DNA of 64,000 nucleotides from Labyrinthula sp. Ha (GCA_015227615.1 JAALGZ010000064.1:62001-126000); one strand, 5' to 3'. Counted from the stretch's first letter, positions 1-11,012 are shown. Translations and numbers: made by a program. Notes: generated by a model from the sequence alone, not told the origin.

Positions 1-1
1 T

Positions 2-349
2 GCATTAGTGGGCGAGCAAAAAACTCTAAGTATCTCTAAAGGCAAAATTACGAAATCTGCTCCAACTGGTCCCCGGCCTGTTATGCCAGTCAAGCGGCTG
101 TTTAGAAATTTTGCTCCGCTGACTGGTCAGAATGAAAACCCAGGCGATGAGAATGCTTTGGAAGTAATTTTACGCAACAGAGGGGCTAATGAGCTTCAGA
201 TTGTGCACGAAGTCACAACCATTACGTTAGGACGCTACTTTGATAAGTATAAGAAGCTTTCTCTAAAGTTGGTAGGCGTAGAGATAGAAAATGTTGATTG
301 GGATGAAGTCAAGGAAGAAATTCTGAATGAGGTAATTAAGTCTGAATAA
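2..349 (+). CDS. 3' end of an unknown protein-coding gene (partial)
   Basis: The frame is open from the window edge to a TAA stop at 347-349, so the gene or its last exon begins outside the window; a GTG at position 8 is internal and need not be a start. The visible 115 residues are hydrophilic with no membrane segment. They include a basic, proline-containing stretch (GPRPVMPVKRLFRNFAPLTG) and an acidic, helical C-terminus (VDWDEVKEEILNEV). I recognise no family. Coding is supported by the length of the open frame in AT-rich DNA and by balanced amino-acid use. No following gene is close on the same strand. What else it could be: a final exon of a larger cytoplasmic or nuclear protein. Confidence 0.6.
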   Translation, partial: ALVGEQKTLSISKGKITKSAPTGPRPVMPVKRLFRNFAPLTGQNENPGDENALEVILRNRGANELQIVHEVTTITLGRYFDKYKKLSLKLVGVEIENVDWDEVKEEILNEVIKSE

Positions 350-1257
350 GTTGCTCTAGTATTCATACAAAAATTATAACATGCAGACAATAAAGCTAGG
401 TTTTTTCCTGAAAGTATTGCTGAAAAGGTCTTAGGAGGTCAATGCATTGTACACTTGTTTTTTTATTAATTGCATAGAGTCCTTTCGCTATTAAGCGAGA
501 TAGTTCTTGGAGAGTCTTGCGGGCTTTGAGCTTGGCATCTTTTAGTAGCCTCTTCTTTCCCAGGTCTCAAATTAGGAGTGCAAAGATGTATCTTTCTTTT
601 TTGCAGTTTAAAAAAATGAAAACTCAGCCTCTGTGAGTGGCTTAAGAGAAACGGGCTATACATTCAGTTTAGCTCTAAAACTACATCTAACAGCTTGTGA
701 TCTTGAAAGGAAGGACGCGAGGAAAATAAACCTCAGCTCAGAACGAATAAAACATAAAAACACAATAGATTTCAGCCTTCTCAAAAATTCAATTACTTAA
801 CACGTTGATCAGGTTGTATGAACAAGACCAGTGCAAGTTTCTTGTATTGTGTGGTTTCTCTGCCTCAACAGCTTAACGTCACGAGTTAACTGTGCTGAAA
901 GAAGTTGTGTGTAACATTTTCTGACCTTGTAGATAATGAATTGACCTAACTAAGAACTAATTGAGTATTGCTCATTGTCCCAGATACTCTGGAATTTCCT
1001 AATTGAATCAGATGTACCCAACGACTTAAATAATAATTGTTGTCCATTTCTAGTATTTCTAAGGATGTAACACCTTTAGGAAGAGCTTTCAAAGTTTATT
1101 ATTTATTAGGGATTTGCACCTACTTGTTATTAAAAACAGTCCAGTTGACGTGGCCAAATTCGTGCTAACATAAACAAATCTTAGTCACAGTTATTCTTAT
1201 GCAGCTTAGTAGATATCTTGAGCTTAAAATACATTTTTTTTCTTTTTTCTTTTCAAG
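350..1257. other. Non-coding stretch
   Basis: AT-rich sequence after the partial gene. I see no convincing open frame, RNA gene or repeat. A T-rich run at about 1233-1257 looks like a splice-acceptor tract for the next entry. Confidence 0.5.
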
Positions 1258-1403
1258 AATTAACGATTAAACGGCTAGCATTCCAAACAAACGAACTTAA
1301 ATTCAATTCCCTAAATGAACCAGTAGATGACATGGCATGGTGCATTTTACAGAAGAAAATAGCAGCAAAGAGCCTAAATATAACACGATCAGCTAACACC
1401 TGA
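1258..1403 (+). CDS. Possible terminal exon of an unknown gene
   Basis: A long polypyrimidine run ends in TTTTCAAG at 1251-1257, a good 3' splice acceptor. The sequence after it stays open for about 48 codons to a TGA stop and reads as ordinary protein (for example NEPVDDMAWCILQKKIAAK). No family is recognisable. The donor exon was not found; the preceding 900 bases hold no obvious frame, so an upstream exon may be short, or the gene may be the one that ends at 349 with an alternative form. It could also be a chance open frame. Confidence 0.25.
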
Positions 1404-1826
1404 TTACTTAACGCCTCCCTCCATTCTCACAGCTACGTCATATCACACTTATTATCCTCTTGAAACTGATACCTCATTTCCAACGGTAATCCAAACACTT
1501 CTTAAATTATTGTTCCGTCCAAGTAAAACAATTTTCACAAAGTCCGTAGAAAGAATATCATCAACCAAATTTTAAGATTCGATAGGTTTCTCAGAGTTAC
1601 CTCTCTTCATACCAAATAGGCTTTCGGGGCCTATATATTTCTCCTTAACATCTTTCTTGGTAATTCTCCTTTTGCATCAATCAGACATTCCTCAACACAA
1701 CTATCAATATCATTTCCTAAAGCAGTAGATACTCGAACTGATTTCCCCATCTTTATCCATAATATTCACCCTAGAAAAGTTGAATCATTGTTTTCCATCA
1801 TCTGCAGAGTAAGTTTTTTTTTTGCC
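1404..1826 (-). pseudogene. Possible decayed coding relic
   Basis: On the reverse strand this stretch continues behind the small gene at 1827-2165 with short protein-like pieces in shifting frames, one of which reads NIMDKDGEISSSIYC near 1740-1785. The pattern resembles the piece FCIADDEGRPYGM in the decayed gene at 18.25-18.8 kb, and the two preceding pieces also share an aromatic and acidic pattern. This suggests remains of one protein family at both places. The resemblance is by eye only and weak. Confidence 0.2.
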
Positions 1827-2165
1827 TTAGTATCCAAGCAAAAATAAAGAATTCTCACTGAATGCTTTCAGCTTGAATTTTAATAGATCTTCATCACTAA
1901 CTGTATCATAGAAATTCTGCTGACTTGTTGTAGGATTAACACTAAGCCTCCTATAGGGTGGAACCACAACCGGAACATCTTCACTAATTGAATCCACTTG
2001 ATTCAAATAATCAAACACATCAGCCTTTATATCTTTAGAATTTACAGGTTTCTTCCAAATATATACTCCAAAAATCAAATTGGTATTTTCCACCTTTACC
2101 AAATTGCTTTTAAAAGACAGCTCCATCCTCACACTTTTATTATCTGCCGTAAAGTTATTATTCAT
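1827..2165 (-). CDS. Small hypothetical protein, 112 residues
   Basis: An ATG at 2165 opens a frame of 112 codons ending at 1827; a TTG two codons upstream is less likely as start. The product is soluble, with an N-terminal MNNNFTADNKSVRMEL, a hydrophobic beta-like stretch (NLIFGVYIWKKPV) and an acidic end (SDEDLLKFKLKAF). No known domain is visible. Its C-terminal pattern resembles that of the decayed frame at 18.4-18.7 kb, so it may be the intact first part of a broken longer gene whose rest is scattered through 1404-1826. It lies about 1.1 kb downstream of the HDAC gene on the same strand; no shared regulation is visible. Confidence 0.35.
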   Translation of the reverse strand: MNNNFTADNKSVRMELSFKSNLVKVENTNLIFGVYIWKKPVNSKDIKADVFDYLNQVDSISEDVPVVVPPYRRLSVNPTTSQQNFYDTVSDEDLLKFKLKAFSENSLFLLGY

Positions 2166-3303
2166 CCTCAATAACTCCTAAAAATCGAGTATCTTAGACC
2201 GTATTAACGATTTTCTCTATTGTAATTTAGCAACCGGCCTGCTCACTTTAGCTAATAAATAATCAAGTGTTCCTTTCCATTGAGAACAGGTATTCCAAAT
2301 AATATCTTCCATTTTATAATGTTTAACATGTTTTTCATCTTTATCAGTCCATCAATAGTCGTGAAATTAACTACGAATTTAATTGTTTTCTGAACTTCTC
2401 ATTTCTTTCATGCATGTTAAGATATCTCCATCTGGTAAACATAGTACGCATTAGCCTCTGCTCTAAAGTCATTGATATTTTTAGCTTAATTTAATTTCCC
2501 CCAGAATTATTTAACTTGTTATTTCTCACCTGAAGAATATCAATTAGAAAATTGTTGCATTTTTCTAGACTCTGTTTAATTATGATCCTTTGCAATTTGG
2601 TGTAAACTTCTTGTTTTTGTGCTTGGTGTTTTTGAAGAAAAGTATGTTTTTTTTTTTGTCTTTAACTTTAGGTGGTTTTGCCACCCTTGGGTAAACAAAA
2701 CAATATATACTGACTACCAAAATATACATATATATAACGCTCCTTAGAGGAAAGCCAAGAAAACCTCTAAGACGTTTCCCATATCTAACTATTTATTTTA
2801 TAGGAAACAATTTGACCACTAGATTTATATTACAGCATCATAAACGCTAGTCTAGGGCCTCTACTAGACTACCACAAGGTACTAATTTAGCCATTCTATA
2901 CGCAAACAACCTACATTCAACATATTTTTCCTACAACAATAAATTTTCATAAAAAAAAGCTGTGTTTTCTCACAATGACTTTCTTCAGTCAAAAGAGATT
3001 GAGTATCTTAAACTATTTCCTCTAAAGTTGCTTTGTAAATAAGAGACAAATAGATTAGAAAAATTCTTGTTTAAAACAAGCGATTTAATGTATATTTTAC
3101 ACCAGTGAATCATATTTCCTGAAGCAACTACCTCCACCTCAAGTATTACCATAGCTAAGCCTAGCATAAACATTATTTGCAGGAAAACAAATAATATTCC
3201 ATCACCAATTCTTACTCTTTACGAAAATACTCAACTAAACATCCAACTGCGCAGTAAAACGTAATATTACCACATTGCACTTTCAACCATCCTCCTTTTC
3301 AAC
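2166..3303. other. Non-coding stretch
   Basis: AT-rich spacer between the HDAC gene and the small reverse-strand frame. It contains poly-T runs (for example 2647-2658) and a short TA-rich tract near 2720-2735. I see no gene. Confidence 0.5.
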
Positions 3304-5769
3304 TCATTTCAGCGTTTGCAAAATTGAGCTGTGTTGTTTCAACATCTCAGTCACATGAGTACTTGTTTGTTTCGCACCTTGAGCCGGAATCTGCATATTC
3401 ATTCCTTGAGCAAACATCAAATGATTTGGAGGTGGAGGTCTTAGACCAAAACCTTGAGGAATCTGCAATCTAGGAGGCTGCCCGTAAGCTAATCGTGGCC
3501 CTTGTCCTTGATGTAAAGTATGCCCCATTCCTTGACCTTGCGAATACGTAATTACCTTCTTTTTTAAACTCTCTTCATCAGTTTTTAGTTTTATTTTTCT
3601 TCTTCGCCGTCTTCGAACTTCTTTCCGATTAAGCACTACATCTAACGTTGATCTGGTTAATTCCTGCTTTGCATCACTACTACTAGTAGATGGATACCTT
3701 GCTAGAGTACTAACGTGTTGAATTACATTTTCTCCAAAGGTTCGTCGATCCAAATGCAAGTGTTCTTTTGCTAAAATCTTTGCTTCTCCTTCTGGAACTT
3801 TAGTGTGAATTTTGTGATGCCCATATCCGCCTTCAAGTACTGATATTACTTTTCCATCACAACATTTAGTAGCTACTGACATGATCCTTCTCGTTAAGAA
3901 CTGAAAGTCATCCTTAGTTAAGTCCATTCCATGCAAGTATTTGTTTCTTTTTCTACAAAACACAGAATTACCAACATCTAAATCTGCTCCATCAAATCCA
4001 GCAGAAAGGATTATCAAATCTGGATTGTAACTGAACAAAAGTGGTATAACTCTGTTTTCTAAAACTCTTCTAAAGTTCATTTTTCCAAAATGAAGTTCAT
4101 AAAGTGAGTCTTTAGTAGAAACTGGCTCTTGTTCATCAGGTTCTTTTTCTTTTTGTCTCCAAAGTGCTGGAATTGGTACATTAAAAATATTTCTTTCTGC
4201 TTGATCAAATCTTCCTGATCCAGGGTAAAACTCAAAATCATCACTTGGATCAAAAAGATGCATGCTTATATATTGAATTGGAAGACTCATTCCCTTTTTC
4301 TCCACAGAAAACTTTTTATTTATTCTCTCCACTAACTCTTCAGTCCCATTTCCAGCATGTACATCAAAATCAAATATAGATATTTTCTGAAAGTGATCTC
4401 CATATCTTTCAAGTGCATATTTTGCACCAATTACCACATTATTAGCAATACAAAAACCACAACTAGGAGAAGATTTGACCAGTCCATTATATCCGGCATG
4501 ATGTCCTGGTGGTCTTACAATACAAAACGCATTGCGAATTAAATTTGCTTTTACATCATCGATTGCTTTTTTTATTGCACCAACTGAATATAATACAGCA
4601 TTTATGGTACCCAAAGTAAATCCAGTATCACTTTGCTCGGTAGGTTTGAGCTTTTCAGAAGGAAAGTCAAATATTTGTTCTTGAACAAGAGGGGTAAAAG
4701 CAATGTAATTATCTTTTTTCTCCATTCCTTCTGTTGCTTTTAAACTAATACTTTCAAGCAAGGAGACATATTTTTCAGAATGTACTCTTTTTAAATCTTC
4801 ATAATCTCCAGGTTCAAAACTTGAATCCATATTCAAGTAACTAAAAATAAAAAAGAAAAACAAATCATACTTTACTAAATCTTTATTGTCTTCCATATTA
4901 AGAGTTTCAAAAATACTTTCTATCCTTTGTGGTGACTCCCAAATCTCTTCTCCACCAGATTCAAACTCCATGTGACTTAAACAATATCGACTGTGATAAA
5001 TCCCTGTCTTAAATATTGAATTTGTCTTTTTTAATAAATATTTTCGCATTTGGTTGACTAGTTTATTTCTGTATAAATAAGCTGTTATATTGGAATCTGT
5101 TCCTGTAATAGGATTCACCTTAATACTCAATTTAGAACAAGCAATATCAAAAACAGTTTCATCCTGATAATTACGTGTCAAAAGAACGTGATTTAGAGCA
5201 AAAATCTCGGGATTTGATTTATTTTCTTCTTCTTTATCACTATCTAATCCATTTTCTTTTCCTAATTTCCCTGGAATTGGAGTCGGTTCGTCCTCACTCA
5301 TTGTTTGTTCTTCCATAATAAATACATCAATTAACTTTTGAAGCGTGTTGTTTCGTCCATAAGCAGCTGCTAGATGAAATGGGGTATTCCCATCTTTATT
5401 CTTTACAAAAAATAGTTGGTTATTATTCACCAAGCTCTCAATTATTGTTACTTTACCAAATCGAGCTGCCCAGTGCAATGCACTGTTTCCTCTGTTGTCC
5501 AATAAACTTAGATCTACAGAAAACTCCCCTAAAAGGTGGATAAGATTCAAAGAAACTTTTTCGGGTGTTTCGAGAACTGCGCAAGTCATTAAAGGTGTAA
5601 ATCCGTGGGGTTCGCTTTTGAAATTAACTAGTTCTTCGTTTTCTTTGAAAATCTTCTCGACTTTTTCGACCACTGAAACGATATCTGCAGCCGCAACTAT
5701 GTTTTTAAACTCATTGAATTTCTCTTGAAGGTTGATTTCCGAATCTTCGGATTTTTCTGATGAAGGCAT
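3304..5769 (-). CDS. Ankyrin-repeat class II histone deacetylase
   Basis: Predicted zinc-dependent lysine deacetylase of 821 residues in one uninterrupted frame from ATG 5769 to TGA 3304. An acidic N-terminus is followed by about three ankyrin repeats (residues 54-151; NSALHWAARFG, GNTPFHLAAAYGR). The arginase-fold deacetylase domain spans roughly 254-690: RPPGHHAGY with the catalytic His pair at 423-424, FDFDVHAGNGT with metal ligands Asp469 and His471, SAGFDGADLD with metal ligand Asp593, and EGGYG with the transition-state Tyr649. All catalytic residues are present, so it is probably active. A run of arginines near 718-728 (RRRRRRKIKLK) looks like a nuclear signal and the tail is rich in Gln, Gly and Pro. 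Known family: class II (HDA1-like) enzymes remove acetyl groups from histones and other proteins; ankyrin fusions are known from apicomplexans and some photosynthetic eukaryotes. Partner binding by the ankyrin repeats is inference. Confidence 0.95.
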   Translation of the reverse strand: MPSSEKSEDSEINLQEKFNEFKNIVAAADIVSVVEKVEKIFKENEELVNFKSEPHGFTPLMTCAVLETPEKVSLNLIHLLGEFSVDLSLLDNRGNSALHWAARFGKVTIIESLVNNNQLFFVKNKDGNTPFHLAAAYGRNNTLQKLIDVFIMEEQTMSEDEPTPIPGKLGKENGLDSDKEEENKSNPEIFALNHVLLTRNYQDETVFDIACSKLSIKVNPITGTDSNITAYLYRNKLVNQMRKYLLKKTNSIFKTGIYHSRYCLSHMEFESGGEEIWESPQRIESIFETLNMEDNKDLVKYDLFFFFIFSYLNMDSSFEPGDYEDLKRVHSEKYVSLLESISLKATEGMEKKDNYIAFTPLVQEQIFDFPSEKLKPTEQSDTGFTLGTINAVLYSVGAIKKAIDDVKANLIRNAFCIVRPPGHHAGYNGLVKSSPSCGFCIANNVVIGAKYALERYGDHFQKISIFDFDVHAGNGTEELVERINKKFSVEKKGMSLPIQYISMHLFDPSDDFEFYPGSGRFDQAERNIFNVPIPALWRQKEKEPDEQEPVSTKDSLYELHFGKMNFRRVLENRVIPLLFSYNPDLIILSAGFDGADLDVGNSVFCRKRNKYLHGMDLTKDDFQFLTRRIMSVATKCCDGKVISVLEGGYGHHKIHTKVPEGEAKILAKEHLHLDRRTFGENVIQHVSTLARYPSTSSSDAKQELTRSTLDVVLNRKEVRRRRRRKIKLKTDEESLKKKVITYSQGQGMGHTLHQGQGPRLAYGQPPRLQIPQGFGLRPPPPNHLMFAQGMNMQIPAQGAKQTSTHVTEMLKQHSSILQTLK

Positions 5770-6170
5770 GTTGTGGAATTAAGGTTCGCGTACTCCGTCC
5801 AAGCTTTTTGCGAACTGCGTACCAATTTTTCTGTTTTGTAAAAAGTTTCAACGGGTACCTTTTTTGGGCAAAGTACCCAAACGCAACACCTCGAGACGTA
5901 TCAAGAGTTTACACAAGTAACAAGAAGGAAACTTGCGTCCAAGAAAACTCTTAAAAAAATGGATAGTAAAAATGGAATGGAATATTTTTTTATAATTCAT
6001 TCTTTTTTGCTTGAGGTCTACTTTGTTAGTATTTTGTGGGTGAAAATGGCAAGTAATTTATAGAAGTGTCTTTTAAACCCAAGTACGGCTTCTAAATTTT
6101 AACAACGAGCATCAAGACATCTACGCAAAGTACGACATAAAAATATATCTACATCAGCTGAACATAATTT
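5770..6170. other. Spacer upstream of the HDAC gene
   Basis: About 400 bases between two reverse-strand genes, presumably holding the HDAC promoter. I see no defined promoter element beyond AT-rich tracts, and no other gene. Confidence 0.4.
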
Positions 6171-6545
6171 TTAACTAGTAAACAGAGATCTGCAAGCTCT
6201 CTCACGACTCTCTTCAATCGCACGTCTACGATTAAGTTCAATCCTTCCCAAACAAGTTGACGTGTTTGCACCTTTCTCAACATCCTGAAGAAGGTGCTTG
6301 TTAAATGGTCTCGAATAGTCAAATAGATCTAAAGGTGGCATTGTACCTACAAAACGAACTGCCGTGAGCAATGGAGTAGGAGGAGTGACGGGTCTAGAAT
6401 TCACTCCATATAATAGGCCATAGAAAATATCTTCAATCTTGTCCTGAGAAAGTTTATGTTGCTCTGCAAAAAGCGTCTCAGAAATCCAGGTCGATAAAGA
6501 GAGTGTGGAAGTTGTGGATGATTGAGTGGAAGTTCTTTCAATCAT
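6171..6545 (-). CDS. Hypothetical protein, 124 residues
   Basis: An ATG at 6545 starts an open frame to the stop at 6171. An in-frame TGA lies about eleven codons upstream, which supports this start. The protein begins with a Ser/Thr-rich stretch (STQSSTTSTLSLSTW), has a helical middle (FAEQHKLSQDKIEDIFYGLL), a proline-rich turn (SRPVTPPTPLL) and a basic C-terminal helix (RRRAIEESRERACRSLF). I recognise no family. Upstream, other frames carry short protein-like pieces (for example PDYLPKGYIPAAANLPF around 6585-6640), so a 5' exon is possible. Codon balance makes a real gene likely but not certain. Confidence 0.5.
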   Translation of the reverse strand: MIERTSTQSSTTSTLSLSTWISETLFAEQHKLSQDKIEDIFYGLLYGVNSRPVTPPTPLLTAVRFVGTMPPLDLFDYSRPFNKHLLQDVEKGANTSTCLGRIELNRRRAIEESRERACRSLFTS

Positions 6546-8336
6546 CTTTTCTTTTGATTTCTTCTTACGTCAATTTTTAAACGGCAAGTTTGCTGCTGCC
6601 GGAATGTATCCTTTAGGCAGATAATCTGGGAGTATATCAGGAATTTAATTAATATCAGTATCATTATTCTTAAATGATTTTGATACCAACATGAACTTAA
6701 TTGATGAATCAACTGAATGCCAAAATGCATTATTGTACCATGAACCTAAAAGAAATCTCTGTTATGGCAGAGATATAATATTGTTGCTGAAATATATGGT
6801 AGAAAACAGTTGTTGATACCGCAATAAAGATGCAACCTAAGACAAGAAGATCGGTATTTGAACAACTTTATTGTGACAGAAATTTAATGGAAAAATTTAA
6901 TCTGTATTTTCTCAGATAATAAAGAACTATTAATTACTGGTAGAGTAATATTATTGAATCTCCGACGTAATAATTGCGCATTGTATTTACCAAAATGTGA
7001 ATACAGACAAATAGGACATCATATTATAAGAAAATGAAAAGATATAAATCCATAGAAGCCAAGAGAAAGAAAGAGAAAGCAATGAAAATAAATATATTTG
7101 CCCATAACTTTACACTCAAAATATTATTATGTCTAGTTGTAGTGAGTTATGTATAATGAAATAGGTTCCTTGACGCGTTCTATATCAGTCACTAGTATGA
7201 AAAAGGGTTGTGAGCAAATTTGAAGTCTTAATTAAGGCATCATTTAGTATAGCAACCAAGGTTTGGTTAATCCTTTTAAAATTAATAAAAATAATCCAGA
7301 TTTACTCTAGCCATAAATTTTGCATTTTGTGAGGTTTTCACCCTAATATGACTTTTATGTTGCAAGACTCTCATAAAACAGTGTCTTAACACTTACCTAT
7401 AATAAGTTGAAAAGTTGATTAATAGAAAATTTTCCCACAAGGGCAATTTTATGTAAAGCTTAAATAAGATAAAAGTTTTTACTATTAGACCATAGAAACC
7501 CTTCCAGTACCTTTTTTCCTTGCAAAGGTTTTAACTTCCTGACTAAAGAAGAAACTGATACTCAAATAGATCTGTAAGGTCAAACATTTTTTTGCAACTA
7601 GCCATGACTTGTGCAGCACATTCCTTTTGAAAATTTTATTCTAAAATTGGGTTACTGAATACTCATTTTCTCCAAACTCCGCTACGTACATTGGCATCAG
7701 CTCCCGGAAACATGTACTACGAGCTTAAAGGTTGGTAGCAGCATGAAAATAGAACTTGAATCCTGAAACTCTCTTCTTAAATAACCGGTACTTGTAATTT
7801 AAATTCAGGTGCGGACTTTTAGCTCTCTGTAAATACAAAACTCTTACTGCTTTAAGCTAAAAAACGAAAAGCGTGGCACCTGAAGTGAATACAACTTCAA
7901 CAATACATGGGCCAATGAAACCATTTAACTGAATAATTCAAACGCTTCTCTGTATGCATCTAAATAAGACAGGAGAGTCTTCTTTGTTACCACAATGATT
8001 TTCTCAAAATTAATCTACTGAGCTGAAAGTTGGAAATTAGAAGGATTTTCTAGTAATATAGCGTTAAAGAAATTGTTTCATAGGGTAAGAATCTTTGAAC
8101 CTCCAAAGGTAACCAGTAACTGGTGTTGGAAGGCTTACAAGGTAAATTGATTCAGTGAACTTTACGCATGTGAACATTTTAACCAGATTTCGTGACAGGT
8201 CAGAATCCTCGTTCGGCAACTGTAGGAGGAGCAGTGGTATGGTTTAGAAGTTACCGAACCTGGATTTGAAGCGTTGAAATTGTCCCATTATATTAGACTT
8301 TATAGCAACTTTATTCACTCTCCATTACTTTTTTAG
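6546..8336. other. Largely non-coding stretch
   Basis: About 1.8 kb of AT-rich sequence with no long frame. Protein-like fragments near 6585-6640 (reverse) and near 8200-8240 (forward, TGQNPRSATVGGAVVWF) might be short exons but have no clear splice partners. Confidence 0.35.
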
Positions 8337-8688
8337 CCTTTGGATCCCTCTTTTCGATCTTCTATACAATCTACTGTAATTTGGCTGCAAGACTACTACA
8401 TTAACTTAAATTCCACTCTATACCAATCTAAACCTTTGTTTGCTCAGCGAAAGAGTAAATCTTTTTTGTTAGAAAACAAGATCAACTCCTTGGAACTTAC
8501 ATGTGAGTTTGGCCTTGATTTCGGATAATTCCACTGCTAAAGTTTATTTTCTGCTAAATATTAACATCACATTAGAAACGAATGCCCTTTATACACGGCT
8601 TGAAGAATGGGATATAGCAGCAGAACTACTGAAAAAAATAACACCAAGTATAAAGAGAAGTCTATTTCCACATCCATCATATCATTAG
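8337..8688 (+). CDS. Possible two-exon fragment with a helical, SMYD- or TPR-like end
   Basis: A pyrimidine-rich acceptor (CTCCATTACTTTTTTAG) ends at 8336. An open frame then runs to a canonical donor GTGAGT at 8503. If the intron ends at an AG at 8541-8542, the frame continues to a TAG at 8688 and the junction stays open; the intron would then be only 40 bases. The second part reads NALYTRLEEWDIAAELLKKI followed by PSIKRSLFPHPSYH. That pattern resembles the helical C-terminal region of SET/MYND (SMYD) proteins, where such a helix is followed by a Pro/His turn, or a TPR helix pair. No SET or MYND exon was found upstream, so the identification is weak, and the gene may be partial or decayed. 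Confidence 0.25.
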
Positions 8689-9957
8689 GTTTTTATCAAA
8701 GGTCGCATTAAAATCTTGCCTCAGTATTTGCAGTTGGACTCTGTTCTTGTCTTCATTATTATTGAAATAGTTGGACAGTATCTATTACTGTACTCGATTT
8801 AAAAAACTTGAAGAATGAAGTAAAATATTGAGCTAGGATCTTAGAGACTGAATCTTAATTTAGGATGAATTTTGGTTCATATTCTAATAAGAAACTATAG
8901 GGCGCAAAAACTAATTTACTAGTGATATGACCTTCTTTAATATAATTTACCTGTTAATCAAGGATCATTTTTTATGTGGTTGTCTTAAAAAGTTCTATGA
9001 CATGCTACAACATCAGAAGAATATTTATTTTTTAAAATAAAAGAAGAACTAAACATAAATTCTCATCAAGATATTTATCACAGGTCTTAAGGGACATTAA
9101 TGAGTGCTTTCTATTCAAAATTTAGTGCAGTTATTATTTTTGACTTCAGCTTAAGCTCAGTTTCTCAATATTATCTCTAAGCCTATGGGCTATAAATAAT
9201 AAACTTTAACTTAGAAAACCCTCTTTACAACCCTCCTAACTTATAAACTTATAAAGGACATTAAATTTCTCTTTCATACTTTAATTATTTGAAAAACTAC
9301 AAGTTTTCCTCTAATTGTAATTATTTGTGAATTTTCTCAAGCTCTGTTTTTTTTTTCCGTAGAAATCTTTCAGCGGTATTAGAAACCATATTTTCACTTT
9401 TCTAAGTCTTCTCAATGCTTCTCTCACGTTTCCTCTTCTTTGAACTTCATTCTTCTTATATAATTGGCCTCAAAATCTCTGTGATTTCTTCAGGAAAGAC
9501 GGTATATATTCTATTTCCGCAGAATAATAATGGAAATTGAAATCCATGGTCAGAGACTTTAAATACAGCATATTGTCTTCGCTGACTGCAGAAACTTACG
9601 TTTCTATATTCCGAAAAACTAGAGAATCATAATTGATATAGTGAAACAAAATATGCTATAAGTTCCAATAAGCTATCAAAACTAAGATACATATTCTAAG
9701 AAACAAATATGAAAAATATGCTCATTAAACTATAGGTTACAAATACAATTCAACCAGAATCAAATTTTATTAACTGAAACTTATGAAACTTTCTTTCCTA
9801 AATTCATAAACATTTTAGATTTTAAGCGTCATGCCAATCAAAATATGTTTAATATCATGAAAATATCAGAGAAATAATTGAAGTAAATTCGAGCTCGAAA
9901 TGAATGATTAATAAAAGAAAATAGTATACTGTGAATAAAGTATACGTTCAAAAATCT
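8689..9957. other. Non-coding stretch
   Basis: AT-rich sequence with several poly-T and poly-A runs. I see no gene, RNA or repeat I can support. Confidence 0.45.
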
Positions 9958-10947
9958 TTACTCCTTCAGGTACGATTTAATTTCAGAGTGTGGACTAAAC
10001 CAGTTATCAAACGATATATTCACTTTCCATCCATTATTCCTTGCTTCAAAATATGTTGAAACTATAGACCAAGTTAAACCAAGTGTTCTTTCTAAGTTTT
10101 GACCAATATAAATTTCTATTTGATTTCTTCCACTTTTTTTACAGTATTCTCTAAAACTTATTAAATCAGAAGTGTATTTAAAAGCTAAATCCAAATTAAA
10201 ACTATAACCAAGTGAAATATAAAATGTTGTAAAATTAAATCTTGGGTAAAGTCGAACATTTTTAAATAGTTTGAAAGGCTCAACCAAAGAAGAAATAGCC
10301 AGCTTATCTGTTTCAAACGTGCACTGCTTGGAAATAGCAAATGCCTGTTCAATTCTATGGAGAGTAAGCAGCCTATCAAACATGTTCATGTATTCAGGTT
10401 GTATAAACATAGCATCAAAATCATTTCTTTCAAACTCATCAGAACTAACTGTACTTATCTGGAAATATTTATATTCAGCTCCAAGTTCATCAGAGTGAGA
10501 AACTTTTAAACTATAAAAGTCAATTTGAAAAGAATCTTGAAAAATTTTCACTATGTTTTCAAAAGTTTCAGAAACCTTAAGAGAATCTTTAGTTATGCAT
10601 TTTGGATGTTTTCCATCAGCAGTTTTACCTATTTTATTCATGTCATACTCGAAGTCATATAAACTAAGTTTTTTTCTCAACTCTGTTTTATTCTCTTTCC
10701 ATTCAAAACCCATACCAAGTATTTTTTCAGCGAATAAAGTTTTCAGCGAAATTTTTTCTGGAACAGATATTTTTCCTTTAATGCCCTGTTTTTCCTTTAG
10801 AAGTAGTACTTGAAAATTCATCGTAAAATCCACTTGAACAGCAGAATAAGTATCTCCACTCATATCAATTATACGAATTATTATATCAATTTTAAGTTCT
10901 ATGAGTGATAATTTACTTCCATAAATAAGATTCAAAGTCCTGTTCAT
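9958..10947 (-). CDS. Member 1 of an unknown 320-330 residue protein family
   Basis: An ATG at 10947 opens a frame of 329 codons. The protein is a diverged relative of the two near-identical products at 34495-35454 and 57370-58329. Shared blocks include an early IELKID/MELKIE, DGK followed by a charged stretch, YSLKVS near the middle, DFDA.F.QPEY, and near the end LGL.WS.VS. No signal peptide or membrane segment is evident, and I recognise no known domain. The alternation of short hydrophobic strands and helices suggests a compact globular protein. The start overlaps by 35 bases, in another frame, the end of the host exon that the LINE interrupted. Three copies in 64 kb indicate an expanded, probably lineage-specific family. 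Function unknown. Confidence 0.75.
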   Translation of the reverse strand: MNRTLNLIYGSKLSLIELKIDIIIRIIDMSGDTYSAVQVDFTMNFQVLLLKEKQGIKGKISVPEKISLKTLFAEKILGMGFEWKENKTELRKKLSLYDFEYDMNKIGKTADGKHPKCITKDSLKVSETFENIVKIFQDSFQIDFYSLKVSHSDELGAEYKYFQISTVSSDEFERNDFDAMFIQPEYMNMFDRLLTLHRIEQAFAISKQCTFETDKLAISSLVEPFKLFKNVRLYPRFNFTTFYISLGYSFNLDLAFKYTSDLISFREYCKKSGRNQIEIYIGQNLERTLGLTWSIVSTYFEARNNGWKVNISFDNWFSPHSEIKSYLKE

Positions 10948-11012
10948 CCCTTTTGTAAATAAGGCTTGTATTCAATTTAGTTTCGTTTATTTTTTCAAGT
11001 TTTCCTATGGTT
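10913..11012 (-). pseudogene. Downstream part of a host exon split by the LINE
   Basis: Reading the reverse strand, the sequence left of the LINE continues, in the same frame, the exon piece at 15291-15403 when the LINE and one copy of its target duplication are ignored; the frame reaches a TAA at 10913-10915 (residues such as LEKINETKLNTSLIYK). The unbroken exon would have been about 200 bases and terminal. The gene is not recognised; its upstream exons were not found. Because the interruption lies within coding sequence, this allele is probably inactivated or truncated. Confidence 0.45.
11000..11012. repeat. Left target-site duplication of the LINE
   Basis: TTTTCCTATGGTT, exactly repeated at 15291-15303. 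It brackets the LINE and fixes both its ends. Confidence 0.9.

Noticed and set aside
8337-8688. Firm call of a SET/MYND methyltransferase
   Set aside because: Only a C-terminal helical pattern is seen; no SET or MYND motif lies nearby.
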